Origin: a virus
DNA length: 64,000 nucleotides
Reading direction: 5' to 3' (one strand)
Virus record (IMG/VR): IMGVR_UViG_3300047095_000666
Coordinates: 1-64,000 of that record
Shown here in pieces: positions 48,667 through 56,992 of this stretch. Below the pieces are notes generated by a model, which saw only the letters and a list, made by a program, of their open reading frames with translations, searched no databases and was not told the origin of the DNA. The first letter of the stretch is position 1; every line of letters begins with the position of its first letter. A program made the translations under genes and the position numbers.

Positions 48667-49815
48667 ATGGCAAGAATCATCATGAAACCCTTGCAGCTCA
48701 ACGGGCTGAGCGATGCTCAATCCCGTCTGCAAGATGGTGAGATCGGCTTTGACACCCGTTTCGGTACTTTCTTCGGCAAGTACAACGGAACTGTGGTGAG
48801 CTCGGCTGCCGGTCCCTCCAACTGGAAGCCTCTTTCTACTCCGGTACGCGTATATGGCGCAGAAGTCATCGGAGCTCCTTTTGCGGACTATAACAACGGT
48901 CGTAGCAACATCGGCCCGAACGCGGTTGATACGAACCCCGTTGTATGGAGCAACGAGTTCGGTTGTTACATCCCGGCCTCGTCCATCAATAAGAACCCGT
49001 TCAAGGCGTACGGCGCAAAGAACGAGTTCATCTACAAAGAATACTCTCTGCACGAGACCGTAGTCGGAGCTGCCGGTTTCGCACTCGGATCCGCGTTCGC
49101 TCCGGTGAAACGTCGTCGCGACACCAAGACGTCGCTGTCGTTCCAGAACAATGCATCCGGCACTCCGGTGACCGACTACTATCGTTGCTACTACGACATT
49201 CCGATCGAGAATTTCTTCTGCAACGGGCCTAGCCGAGATCTCAATGCAAGTCATACGACTGCAAACGCAACCGCATACCTGATCATGACCGGTTCGGTCT
49301 GCGGCGGTCCCGACCAGTATTCCCGCACTTTTGCCACGGTTGGGCATGGCGCAAACGGTAGTCACTCCGGCTACTACAACTACAATCGAATCCTTGCTCC
49401 GGACGTCAACGGCGGTCAACCGGACTATCCTGACGGCACCAACACCACGCAGTACAACTTCACTCAACGCCGCATGTACAACGGTGCGAACACGTACTAC
49501 TGCGGCGATCCTGAAGTCGGTGACGCTCAGTACACTACCGGCCTGTGCGCGATCCAGGGTCAAGACTACAGCTCCGGTGGCAATGGAATGTACAGCAGCT
49601 ACCGCAATGACTTCCCTGATGGCTACCCGGCTGTCGGAACCGACCCGGTTCCGCGGCAGAATGCAGGGTTCAACTCGTACAAGGCTTCGTGGATCATCCC
49701 CATCGGATACATCGGTGGTAGCATGAACACACTGCGTCTCTACAACTGGGGCTTTGCTGACCTCATCATCGAAGGCTATGGCATCGCTTACATGTCCAAG
49801 CCCCGTCTGGCATAA
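48667..49815 (+). CDS. Fibre tip / receptor-binding-like protein, paralogue of 50204 (382 aa)
   Basis: ATG 48667 follows AAGGAAGAAACAA; the frame from 48613 has no ribosome site. 382 residues. Paired with 50204-51304: both start M(A/S)RI..KPL, share VR(V/I)YGAEVIGAPF near residue 60 and INKNPFKAYGA near 100, and end YNWGFADLIIEGYGI.YM.KP. The middles differ strongly. Beta-rich, Tyr/Asn/Gly-rich. Probably an adsorption protein whose ends are fixed and whose middle varies. Confidence 0.85.
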   Translation: MARIIMKPLQLNGLSDAQSRLQDGEIGFDTRFGTFFGKYNGTVVSSAAGPSNWKPLSTPVRVYGAEVIGAPFADYNNGRSNIGPNAVDTNPVVWSNEFGCYIPASSINKNPFKAYGAKNEFIYKEYSLHETVVGAAGFALGSAFAPVKRRRDTKTSLSFQNNASGTPVTDYYRCYYDIPIENFFCNGPSRDLNASHTTANATAYLIMTGSVCGGPDQYSRTFATVGHGANGSHSGYYNYNRILAPDVNGGQPDYPDGTNTTQYNFTQRRMYNGANTYYCGDPEVGDAQYTTGLCAIQGQDYSSGGNGMYSSYRNDFPDGYPAVGTDPVPRQNAGFNSYKASWIIPIGYIGGSMNTLRLYNWGFADLIIEGYGIAYMSKPRLA

Positions 49816-49829
49816 GAAGGAGTAAACAA

Positions 49830-50132
49830 ATGTACGTCACTCGTAATGATACCGGCGAAGAAATCTTCCGTGGCAGTCTGACCGACGCCAAGCGCATCTT
49901 CGGCACCGGCTCTACTCTGATGGACCACGTTTCCGACCCGGAAACCGGCGAAGTTCTGCAAGCTGGCAAGGTAGTCGAAATGTCGGTAGTGTATGAGCTT
50001 ACCGCCGAAGAACAGCGTGCATACCTCGCCGATACCGACTGGTATATCACCCGTCAGCAAGAAACTGGTCGCGAAGTCCCGCAAGCCGTTCTCGACAAGC
50101 GAGCCGCTGCCCGAGCTTTCCTGAATCAGTGA
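49830..50132 (+). CDS. Probable tail fibre assembly chaperone (100 aa)
   Basis: 100 residues, ATG 49830 after AAGGAGTAAACAA. The C-terminus (TDWYITRQQETGREVP, then ..R.AAR.FL) matches the end typical of tail fibre assembly proteins, where a DWYV.R..ETG.P.P...R pattern recurs. It lies between the two paralogous tip genes, as expected for a chaperone of one or both. Confidence 0.8.
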   Translation: MYVTRNDTGEEIFRGSLTDAKRIFGTGSTLMDHVSDPETGEVLQAGKVVEMSVVYELTAEEQRAYLADTDWYITRQQETGREVPQAVLDKRAAARAFLNQ

Positions 50133-50149
50133 TAACTCGGTGAGATCAG

Positions 50150-50175
50150 GGTAAGACGGATGCCCGTCTTACCCT
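50150..50175 (+). terminator. Terminator after the fibre assembly gene
   Basis: GGGTAAGACGG / CCGTCTTACCC with a 4-base loop, followed by TTCTCG. Confidence 0.78.
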
Positions 50176-50203
50176 TCTCGTAGCCGCACCCAAAGGAAAT
50201 CAA

Positions 50204-51304
50204 ATGTCAAGAATCGCTTTCAAACCTCTTAGAATCGAAGGATCGACGTCTTTTGCAGACGGCGAGTTCGGCTTCGAAAGCCGTTTTGGTAATTACGGCA
50301 TCAAAAAGAACGGTGTCATCTCTGTTAAGGGTCGTGGCCCGTCTACTTGGAAGAACTTGGATGCGCCGGTTCGCATCTACGGCGCTGAGGTCATTGGCGC
50401 TCCCTTTCATGATGACGGTTCCACTGCCAGTTCCACTGCCGGTCTTGCTGCCAACCCGGTTGCGTATGATCGCACCTTCGGGATGTATATTCCGGCACCT
50501 TCCATCAATAAGAATCCGTTCAAGGCATACGGTGCCAATGACGAATTCATCTACAACAACTACTCGTCTCATGAGACTGTCGCTGGCGCTGCAGGCACCG
50601 GCGTAGGCTCGGCATACGCTCCTGTGAAACGTAATCGAGCCTCCAAGGCGGTGCTTACTTTCCAGAACACCGATGCCCAGGGTGCCGCGTTCACGGATTA
50701 CTACCGCTGCTACTATGACATCGGTATCGAGAACTTCTTCACGGATTCTCCATACCGTGACATGGACGCATCGTACGCCACCGCGTATTCTACGGCGTAC
50801 CTCATTCTCACTGGTTCTGTCGTCGGCGGTCCTGCCGGTCAGCGGACTTTTGTGAATGTGGGTCGCAACTCCAACGGCGCGTACTGGGGTCTCCACAACT
50901 ACTCTCGCGTCGATACGAACAACGACGGTATCGCCGACACCACGGCTGTGAACTTCGCTCAACGTTATCTCGCAGGCGTTGGTTATGCCGGATTCCCGGA
51001 ATCCGGCAGTGCTCAATACACATCCGGTCTGGTCGCAGCAGAGGGCGTTGGATATTCTGGATCTTCATCGAATCTGCAATACCAGATGTACAAGAACATG
51101 TACCTTGACGACGCTAGCCTCGGGAGTGGAGTCGCTCCGATTCCGAGACGCGAAGCTTTTGTCAACCAGTACAAGGCGTCTTGGCTGGTTCCGGTTTCAA
51201 GCGTTGGCGGGAACAACAACACATTCCGCATCTACAACTGGGGCTTTGCTGACCTCATCATTGAAGGCTTTGGCATCGTCTACATGAACAAGCCGAATCT
51301 GTAA
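50204..51304 (+). CDS. Fibre tip / receptor-binding-like protein, paralogue of 48667 (366 aa)
   Basis: 366 residues, ATG 50204 after AAAGGAAATCAA. Shares the conserved N-terminal (SRIAFKPL, VRIYGAEVIGAPF, INKNPFKAYGA) and C-terminal (YNWGFADLIIEGFGIVYM) blocks with the 382-residue protein upstream, while central segments diverge. Tyr-, Asn- and Gly-rich beta structure. Likely an alternative or additional receptor-binding protein. Confidence 0.85.
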   Translation: MSRIAFKPLRIEGSTSFADGEFGFESRFGNYGIKKNGVISVKGRGPSTWKNLDAPVRIYGAEVIGAPFHDDGSTASSTAGLAANPVAYDRTFGMYIPAPSINKNPFKAYGANDEFIYNNYSSHETVAGAAGTGVGSAYAPVKRNRASKAVLTFQNTDAQGAAFTDYYRCYYDIGIENFFTDSPYRDMDASYATAYSTAYLILTGSVVGGPAGQRTFVNVGRNSNGAYWGLHNYSRVDTNNDGIADTTAVNFAQRYLAGVGYAGFPESGSAQYTSGLVAAEGVGYSGSSSNLQYQMYKNMYLDDASLGSGVAPIPRREAFVNQYKASWLVPVSSVGGNNNTFRIYNWGFADLIIEGFGIVYMNKPNL

Positions 51305-51309
51305 CAAAA

Positions 51310-51343
51310 TTGAATGGTCTATGGTCCGCCATAGACCATTCAA
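51310..51343 (+). terminator. Perfect 15-bp hairpin after the second tip gene
   Basis: TTGAATGGTCTATGG / CCATAGACCATTCAA with a TCCG loop, ending just before a TACAGCC stretch without T-run. Could be a terminator lacking a T-tail or an RNA-stability hairpin. Confidence 0.65.
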
Positions 51344-51419
51344 TACAGCCTATTCGCTTCATATGGGAAACTGCTAGAACAAGCAATTAGTAGTCTCCTA
51401 TCATCCTGGAAGGATTGAA

Positions 51420-53228
51420 ATGTCAACCTCTGTTTTCAATGTTAACGGGAAGCTCTACAAGGAAGTAATCCAAAATGGAAAACTGACCTTGGTTGAGACT
51501 TCCCAGACCGAAGTAGACGCCATTCGGAAGGTTCCACTTTCTACGATGGGTCAACTCGTTGAAGAAAAAATCTCCGGTTTCGAGAGCCGCGTAGACTCCA
51601 TCACCGAAGAAGTGACCGCGTCAGTCGCCCCGAAACTTGCAAACCTTTCAGCTCAGAGCGAAACCGTCGAGCTTCACGACGCAAGCGTGTTCGAGTACGA
51701 AGCTGAGAAGTGGCGCTGGATGGGGCAGTCCGGCCTGATCGGCACCCGTCAGTACACTTACGGCGGCACCAAGGCATACCATCGTCCATTCGACATTGCG
51801 TATGCTCCGATGAACATCCATACCCACGCAGACTTTATGGGTCTGCAGGGCATGGCCGAGATCGTCTTGTCGATGAACGGGTACTACATCCGCACCCGTC
51901 ATAACGATTACCGCGATTACCGCCCTCACAGTACGTCTAGTGCGTATCAGGCGACTGAGCGCCTGCCGCGCCCGAGCCTGCCGCCTTTGTCCGGCGACGC
52001 TGCAGCGCAACGGACTACGATGCAGGATTTCTACACCCGTCTGTACAATACCCTCCAAGAGAACGCCGGTACCAAACTGACTACCGCCGAGAAGCAGCTT
52101 GTTCGTTGGGACATGGCCTATGCGGAGTGCTGGTGGGAAGAAATCTCCAACGGCGCAGTGGACGATCCGGGTAACAATACTCGCCACAAGAATGCGTCGG
52201 ACGACGTTCGCACCATGATTCGTGACGCACAGTATTACAACTACGGCGGCCACAAGGACAATCTGGAGAACACCAGCTACTGGGTGGCAGCAGTCAAAGA
52301 GGTCAACAACGACGGCACTCCCTCGTTCGCGATGCTGAAGTTCCGCATCTTGATGATGCCTGTCGCTACCCTCGCGGACTACACTCCAAGTCAGCTCTTC
52401 GACGGTGTGAAAGACTACAGAAGTCTGATGCGCTTCGGGTACTCTGACTTCACCGCCCTCCAGAACTCCCTCCACGGTCGCTTCCGTGTCAAGGAAACGA
52501 GAGACAACTACGGTCTACTCGACACTCTGGTAAACAAGATCCCCGGTCTAGACGGCGGTGCTGCGAGCATTACCGAGGCATACACTCAGTATGGCTCGAC
52601 TGAGACTATCTTCAACATGACCAACAGCGCAGTCAACAACGCTGCACGTTACTTCCGTTACGCATACATCAATACTGATGCTTCCGGTCGTAATTCCGAA
52701 CGTCGCGGGTTCAATGACCCGTATTTGTTCGTGGCCATGAACACTCAAGAGAAGTGTAAGAAGTATGACATTAATGGTCGTTCGTATCGCTTCTCTTACA
52801 TGATTCCGCTTGAGATGGTGCTTCGTCATCCTCTCGAATCGTGGAACCCCTACAGCATCCCGGAAGTCACCAGCGTGACCGGCAGCGGTACCGCCGCCGA
52901 TCCTTTCTCCGGTAACACCGAGAACCTCCATTGGTATCGCACTCCTGCGTCGTTCTTCGATGCTCGGCAGATCTCTGACGCTGCGGATACCGTGAAGACT
53001 GGTCGCTTCTACAAGGGTGGGGATGGAAACGCCTACGCTACCGCTGCGTCTGGCACGTACATCTTCCTTCCGGCCATCAAGAACTCTGCTGGCACCGTCC
53101 TTGTTCCCGAAGGCGGGATCCGGATGCGTTGGCCGATTTACCCGTGTTTCCACGAGGGATCTTATGCCTTCGGCGAAGTCCAGGCTCTGCGCGACTACAT
53201 CGCTGCAGGGAAGACCGTGACCGCTTGA
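51420..53228 (+). CDS. Probable adsorption or virion structural protein (602 aa)
   Basis: 602 residues, ATG 51420 after GGAAGGATTGAA. N-terminal ~90 residues helical (MGQLVEEKISGFESRVDSITE, a coiled-coil start typical of fibre attachments), the rest beta-rich with repeated Trp/Tyr/Asn patches (WRWMGQSGLIG, YYIRTRHNDYRDYR). No enzymatic motif seen. Its place after two tip genes supports a tail adsorption role; no family recognised. Confidence 0.8.
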   Translation: MSTSVFNVNGKLYKEVIQNGKLTLVETSQTEVDAIRKVPLSTMGQLVEEKISGFESRVDSITEEVTASVAPKLANLSAQSETVELHDASVFEYEAEKWRWMGQSGLIGTRQYTYGGTKAYHRPFDIAYAPMNIHTHADFMGLQGMAEIVLSMNGYYIRTRHNDYRDYRPHSTSSAYQATERLPRPSLPPLSGDAAAQRTTMQDFYTRLYNTLQENAGTKLTTAEKQLVRWDMAYAECWWEEISNGAVDDPGNNTRHKNASDDVRTMIRDAQYYNYGGHKDNLENTSYWVAAVKEVNNDGTPSFAMLKFRILMMPVATLADYTPSQLFDGVKDYRSLMRFGYSDFTALQNSLHGRFRVKETRDNYGLLDTLVNKIPGLDGGAASITEAYTQYGSTETIFNMTNSAVNNAARYFRYAYINTDASGRNSERRGFNDPYLFVAMNTQEKCKKYDINGRSYRFSYMIPLEMVLRHPLESWNPYSIPEVTSVTGSGTAADPFSGNTENLHWYRTPASFFDARQISDAADTVKTGRFYKGGDGNAYATAASGTYIFLPAIKNSAGTVLVPEGGIRMRWPIYPCFHEGSYAFGEVQALRDYIAAGKTVTA

Positions 53229-53241
53229 TAGGAGTGTTTCC

Positions 53242-53538
53242 ATGAAGTTCATCAATGTGGTGAAGTTCGTGGAGAAAGTGATCCCCTACGATAAGGCACT
53301 GCACTTCATCGTAGGGGACCTTACTTTCGTCCCGATCATTTTTCTGATGAAGCTGTTCCACATGAACACCTTCCAGATTACCATCTACGGGCTGGCGATC
53401 ATCACCGGCCTTGCGGTGGCGAAAGAGGTCTACGACAAGGAGTCCCACAAAGGAACTCCTGACGCCAACGACATCGTGTACACGCTTCTCGGCGCTATTT
53501 CTACGCTCATAGCGTATCTGATAGGAGCCGTAATGTGA
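53242..53538 (+). CDS. Small membrane protein with a DK..H / KE..D / D..D pattern (98 aa)
   Basis: 98 residues with three hydrophobic segments (LTFVPIIFLM, ITIYGLAIITGLAVA, YTLLGAISTLIAYLIG). Polar residues fall in a set pattern: YDKALHF, KEVYDKESH and DANDIVY. This recalls the small YfiM/VanZ-like membrane proteins. ATG 53242 after AGGAGTGTTTCC. Its stop overlaps the next GTG. A holin-like or envelope function is possible because a metalloprotease-like gene follows. Confidence 0.78.
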   Translation: MKFINVVKFVEKVIPYDKALHFIVGDLTFVPIIFLMKLFHMNTFQITIYGLAIITGLAVAKEVYDKESHKGTPDANDIVYTLLGAISTLIAYLIGAVM

Positions 53539-53867
53539 GCAGATACGAACTCAGCGTCCTACAGCTCCAAGTCAACATGTGGAAGATCGAGACTTGGATG
53601 CAAGAAAGAATCTCCCACTGTCAGATGAGTTTCTTCATCATCGGATGCGTACTCTCCTTCACCTGCCTTTTCATCCTGAAGATGATTGGACTAGGCACGG
53701 TGGAGTGTGCTCTTGCTACCCTAGCTGTGGTTGTCGTCATGACGATCCTGGCAGGGGTGATGCGTCAGAAGAAATCCGTCATCATCTACATACACGGCGA
53801 GTCGATCGTGAGCTTCATCGGAGCGATCCTCTGCGTACTCGCCTTCCTCATGGGAGCGATCAAGTGA
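53535..53867 (+). CDS. Membrane protein with three predicted segments (110 aa)
   Basis: GTG 53535 in a GTGA overlap, with AGGAGCCGTAAT upstream. Hydrophobic segments: SFFIIGCVLSFTCLFIL, TLAVVVVMTILAGVM and FIGAILCVLAFLMGA, separated by short charged stretches. The N-terminal ~30 residues are amphipathic. Together with the genes before and after, it resembles a small envelope or lysis cassette. No family recognised. Confidence 0.78.
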   Translation: MSRYELSVLQLQVNMWKIETWMQERISHCQMSFFIIGCVLSFTCLFILKMIGLGTVECALATLAVVVVMTILAGVMRQKKSVIIYIHGESIVSFIGAILCVLAFLMGAIK

Positions 53868-54280
53868 AGAACGTAGAATTCCGGAAGATTTTCGGATTTA
53901 TCCCAGTCCCAATATTCTGGACTGAAAAGACGCTTAAAGACTGGCAGGGTGGCTACTCTGTGGGCTTTTTCTGCGTCATCAGACCGAAATACCGGGATCG
54001 CGGCGACGAGGGGATCGTGCAGCACGAGCTGACCCACTGCAAGCAGTTCTACAAGCGGTTCCCGCTTCATGGTCTGCTGTACCGCTTCAACGACACGTAC
54101 CGGCTGAATGCCGAGTGCGAGGCGTACGCGGTGCAACTGAAGAGCTACCCCGACCGGGCGGCTAACTTCGGCTGGATGGTGGATGCTATGGCTACGAAGT
54201 ACAACCTCAAGTTCAGCAGAGACTTCATTGAGATCGAGTTCCGTCGGCATTGCTCCGACGTCGGCATCGATGTGGTCTAA
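53864..54280 (+). CDS. HExxH metalloprotease-like protein (138 aa)
   Basis: GTG 53864 in a GTGA overlap. The GIVQHELTHCKQF motif supplies the HExxH zinc site, and an ECEAYA segment about 40 residues later supplies the expected third glutamate (gluzincin-like). A short basic region follows. The N-terminus is hydrophobic-aromatic (FRKIFGFIPVPIFW). Small phage proteins of this type are predicted zinc peptidases with unknown targets. Coupled to two membrane-protein genes, so it may act at the envelope. Confidence 0.8.
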   Translation: MKNVEFRKIFGFIPVPIFWTEKTLKDWQGGYSVGFFCVIRPKYRDRGDEGIVQHELTHCKQFYKRFPLHGLLYRFNDTYRLNAECEAYAVQLKSYPDRAANFGWMVDAMATKYNLKFSRDFIEIEFRRHCSDVGIDVV

Positions 54281-54285
54281 AAAAA

Positions 54286-54318
54286 AATCACCCTATGGCG
54301 CTTTGCCATAGGGTGATT
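54286..54318. terminator. Bidirectional terminator between convergent operons
   Basis: AATCACCCTATGGC / GCCATAGGGTGATT, a 14-bp stem; an A-run at left (54279-54287) provides the minus-strand T-tail. Serves the plus-strand block and the minus-strand small gene after it. Confidence 0.88.
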
Positions 54319-54319
54319 T

Positions 54320-54457
54320 CTATTTCTTCTCAATCAGGTCTCGAAGGAGCTTTATCTGCTCTTCGTTTTTCTTTGTATTTTTCTTGGCGAAGTAGACATG
54401 CATCGCTCCCAAGAAGACGAAGAACCCGATGTGGATCCAGAGCGAATACTCCGTCAT
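54320..54457 (-). CDS. Very small single-pass membrane protein (45 aa)
   Basis: ATG 54457 follows GAAAGGAGTCTGAC and sits one base after the previous stop. The frame is 45 codons long, below many gene-finder limits. A hydrophobic segment (LWIHIGFFVFLGAMHVYF, residues ~6-23) is followed by a basic, helical cytoplasmic-type tail (KKNTKKNEEQIKLLRDLIEKK). Good candidate for a small lysis or envelope protein. Confidence 0.7.
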   Translation of the reverse strand: MTEYSLWIHIGFFVFLGAMHVYFAKKNTKKNEEQIKLLRDLIEKK

Positions 54458-54458
54458 G

Positions 54459-55046
54459 TCAGACTCCTTTCAGTCTTGCCTTGAGCTGAGACTCTAGCTT
54501 TCCGGTGACTTCCTGCAGTTTGGCAATTCCGGGCGTATGGTCGAATCGAACCTCGATGCCGTATCTTGCGGTTTTCGTCTCCCCCGAATCCAGAGTGGCA
54601 ACCACGTCGAAGTACTTCTTGACGTTGCCGGGGACTGGCGGGTGGTACTCAAACAACCCCTTCACTGACGGCAGCTCAGTTTCAATCGTCTCCCACGACT
54701 TGTACTCTTTGATGGTTCCATCCCACATGTTGACCTTCATCGTGAGCTTGCCGTCAAAGAATCCGAAGAGATTGGGAGCCGAGACAATTGCGCTGGCAGG
54801 TGACCCTTGGAAGATCACCTGCTGCGGGAACTCGTCCGAAAAGACGAATGAGTATCCTATGACAGTCGGGAGAGTGGCCCCTCCGGCTGCGGCGTCCGGA
54901 GAGTCCGGCGTGGATCCGCCTACAGATCCACCGTCGCTCTCGTCCGGAGTGTAGATTATTGATGTCGCGGAAAGAGGTTGGTTCTCAAACTGAGCGACTA
55001 TGATCCCCTCCGGCAGTGACGCCGGATCGGGGCTCCATGTTCCCAT
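54459..55046 (-). CDS. Hypothetical protein with Gly/Ser linker (195 aa)
   Basis: 195 residues, ATG 55046 after AAAAGGAAAACCGC. A flexible Gly/Ser/Asp/Pro linker (DESDGGSVGGSTPDSPDA) joins a short N-terminal region to a beta-rich domain, and the protein ends in a helix (LQEVTGKLESQLKARLKG). The look is that of a virion or tail decoration protein. Neighbours are a helicase gene and a small membrane-protein gene, so the role is open. Confidence 0.78.
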   Translation of the reverse strand: MGTWSPDPASLPEGIIVAQFENQPLSATSIIYTPDESDGGSVGGSTPDSPDAAAGGATLPTVIGYSFVFSDEFPQQVIFQGSPASAIVSAPNLFGFFDGKLTMKVNMWDGTIKEYKSWETIETELPSVKGLFEYHPPVPGNVKKYFDVVATLDSGETKTARYGIEVRFDHTPGIAKLQEVTGKLESQLKARLKGV

Positions 55047-55059
55047 GCGGTTTTCCTTT

Positions 55060-56241
55060 TCAGTACCAGCCGTCCGGATCTCGGACGACGATCAATTTCT
55101 CCTCAGCGCGAGTGACAGCGGTGTACAGCCAGCGGCGATGGAAGATCTTGTCTCCAAAGCACTCCTCGATGACGATCGGCTTACGGTATGACGAACCTTG
55201 GCTCTTGTGGCAAGTGATGGAGTAGGCAAAATCCATCTTGACGAAGCCACCCTTCTTGAGGAAGAACCTCTCCTCGTTGACGGTCTCGAAGTTCTTGGCC
55301 CCGTCGAAGTAGGGCTTGACGATCGTCGGGTACTTGTGACCGGGTTGGGTGTCGATCTCTCGGAGGAATCGATGCGACACGCCAAGGCAATCGGAGAGGC
55401 TCTTGTCGTTGTTGTCCTCGTCGCTGGTGATCACCAGTCCGTTGAACAACCCGAGTTCCTTGTAGTTCTCAAGGATGATCATCGGCTCGCCGGGTGCCGG
55501 GAAGTTGCCCGGAGCATACCCCTTGAGCTTCCGAAGCTTGCGGTTGTAAGCCTTCCGAGTATTGTTCTTCCCGACGATTAGCTGGTCAGATTGAAGCAGA
55601 AGCTTGTCCGTCAGCTCGTCGTCCTCGATCACCCAGACGCCGTCGCCGTACTTCCCGAATCCGAACTTTCGTCCCATCCGTATGTCCATCGACAGTCGGA
55701 TGATCGGAGAGTCTTTCGCCTGACGGTGGACCTCGGTCAGAGCAGACTCCGCCTCGGCCATGAACTTACCGCTCTTGTCTACTGGATCGTTCCCGATCGG
55801 GGGAAGCTGGGCCTCGTCTCCGACGAACAGGATCGGGATGCCGAAGCTCAGCAGGTCTTCTCTCATGGCCTTTGAGACCATACTTGCTTCGTCAACGATC
55901 AAGAAGGAGTACAGAGACTTCATCTCCTCCTTGGACCGGCGAGTGAAGATCAGGTCGCCGTTCGGCATCTCTTCGACCTTGTAGGCGAGACTGTGGATCG
56001 TCTTGGCGTCGGGGATGCCCTTCTTGCGGAGCACAGAAGCTGCCTTGTGGGTGAATGCAATCACCCCGATCTGCTTGTTGGTCCGGAAGTCGTCGCACTG
56101 AAGGATGAACTTCATCAAAGACGTCTTGCCAGTGCCAGCGTAGCCCTTCAGTCGCCAGAAGGGCTGCATCTTGTCGACGAACCACGTTCGAATCTCGAAG
56201 AGGGCTCTCGTCTGCTCATCGGTTAGGATGATTTCGCTCAT
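55060..56241 (-). CDS. SF1 DNA helicase, Dda/RecD-like (393 aa)
   Basis: 393 residues. Motif I GYAGTGKTS (33-41), motif Ia IAFTHKAAS, motif II FLIVDEASM, motif III FVGDEAQLPPIG, motif IV region, motif V TCHKSQGSSY and motif VI YTAVTRAEEK, all in the usual order. Length and motif set match T4 Dda and compact RecD2-type 5'-3' helicases. Likely acts in replication start, recombination or displacement of proteins from DNA. ATG 56241 after GGAGAAACA; ATGA overlap with the gene before it. Confidence 0.95.
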   Translation of the reverse strand: MSEIILTDEQTRALFEIRTWFVDKMQPFWRLKGYAGTGKTSLMKFILQCDDFRTNKQIGVIAFTHKAASVLRKKGIPDAKTIHSLAYKVEEMPNGDLIFTRRSKEEMKSLYSFLIVDEASMVSKAMREDLLSFGIPILFVGDEAQLPPIGNDPVDKSGKFMAEAESALTEVHRQAKDSPIIRLSMDIRMGRKFGFGKYGDGVWVIEDDELTDKLLLQSDQLIVGKNNTRKAYNRKLRKLKGYAPGNFPAPGEPMIILENYKELGLFNGLVITSDEDNNDKSLSDCLGVSHRFLREIDTQPGHKYPTIVKPYFDGAKNFETVNEERFFLKKGGFVKMDFAYSITCHKSQGSSYRKPIVIEECFGDKIFHRRWLYTAVTRAEEKLIVVRDPDGWY

Positions 56242-56528
56242 TGTTTCTCCTGTGAAGAAGGCGGAAGGCCGTCAAAGGACACCTCCAGCCGCATTGGGTT
56301 TTCCTGAGATGGACTAATGTCGTACAGTCCAAATCTCCATAGGTTTTCAAGACAGAATTCGACTACAAAAGAGAACTGCTCGTCACACTCGATGACCACG
56401 ATGTCTCTCTCGTTGTCGTAGAACACCGATATCTGAGTAGTGTTCCTTCCCGGATGTTTAGGACACTCGGCAACCAAGAAAGAATTCAGCCAGAGGATCC
56501 ATTCGATGGCCTCTTCGAATCGGCTCAT
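56238..56528 (-). CDS. Small acidic protein (96 aa)
   Basis: ATG 56528 is taken rather than 56567, which lies deep in the upstream gene; the ribosome site is weak in both. 96 residues. A FSFVVEFCLENLWRFGLYDI segment resembles FLKEEFELNLWHLGIDEIT in the product of the upstream gene, suggesting a shared small domain. ATGA overlap with the helicase gene. Function unknown. Confidence 0.72.
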   Translation of the reverse strand: MSRFEEAIEWILWLNSFLVAECPKHPGRNTTQISVFYDNERDIVVIECDEQFSFVVEFCLENLWRFGLYDISPSQENPMRLEVSFDGLPPSSQEKQ

Positions 56529-56887
56529 AAGAACTTCACTAGGAACCCGGACACTCCTTGGAAGCAAGGTTCCGGGTCATCTGTAATCTCGTCAATTCCG
56601 AGGTGCCAGAGATTGAGTTCGAATTCTTCCTTCAAGAAGTCCACGACTGCTTTGGAGTTGACATCGTTTCCGTAGCTGCGGATATCTGGGAAGATCCTCA
56701 CCAGCAAGTCGTTGGATATCTTCTTCCTCTTGATCTTGACGTACTTCTCCAGATTCCACCGGCTGAGCGTCCAGTTGTCTTTGAAACCTTTTGACTTGAT
56801 CAGTTCTGTAATCTTTTCGTAGATGTAATCTTCTACTTGCTTCTTCTTGAGGAGCGTCTCGTGCTTCCGCAGAGATCCCTTGGACAT
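56525..56887 (-). CDS. Basic protein with the same C-terminal segment as its neighbour (120 aa)
   Basis: 120 residues, ATG 56887 after GAAAGGAGAAATCCG. N-terminal 75 residues basic and helical (RKHETLLKKKQVEDYIYEKI), possibly nucleic-acid binding. The C-terminal part (EFELNLWHLGIDEIT) parallels the following gene. Heads the helicase operon behind a double AT-rich box. Confidence 0.75.
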   Translation of the reverse strand: MSKGSLRKHETLLKKKQVEDYIYEKITELIKSKGFKDNWTLSRWNLEKYVKIKRKKISNDLLVRIFPDIRSYGNDVNSKAVVDFLKEEFELNLWHLGIDEITDDPEPCFQGVSGFLVKFL

Positions 56888-56902
56888 CGGATTTCTCCTT
56901 TC

Positions 56903-56929
56903 ATTATATACTCATTTTTATTATATATC
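56903..56929 (-). promoter_or_regulatory. Double AT-rich promoter region of the helicase operon
   Basis: The minus strand contains GATATATAATAAAAATGAG and then GTATATAATG directly before the ribosome site of the gene at 56887. The first copy matches the boxes at 7905 and 11237; the second may be a start-proximal -10-like element. The spike gene on the plus strand starts 64 bases to the right. Confidence 0.62.
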
Positions 56930-56992
56930 ACCGTTTGCCCGTTCTGTATTCGGGGAACTAGAGGATAGCTGAATCAACTTTAGGACACGAAA

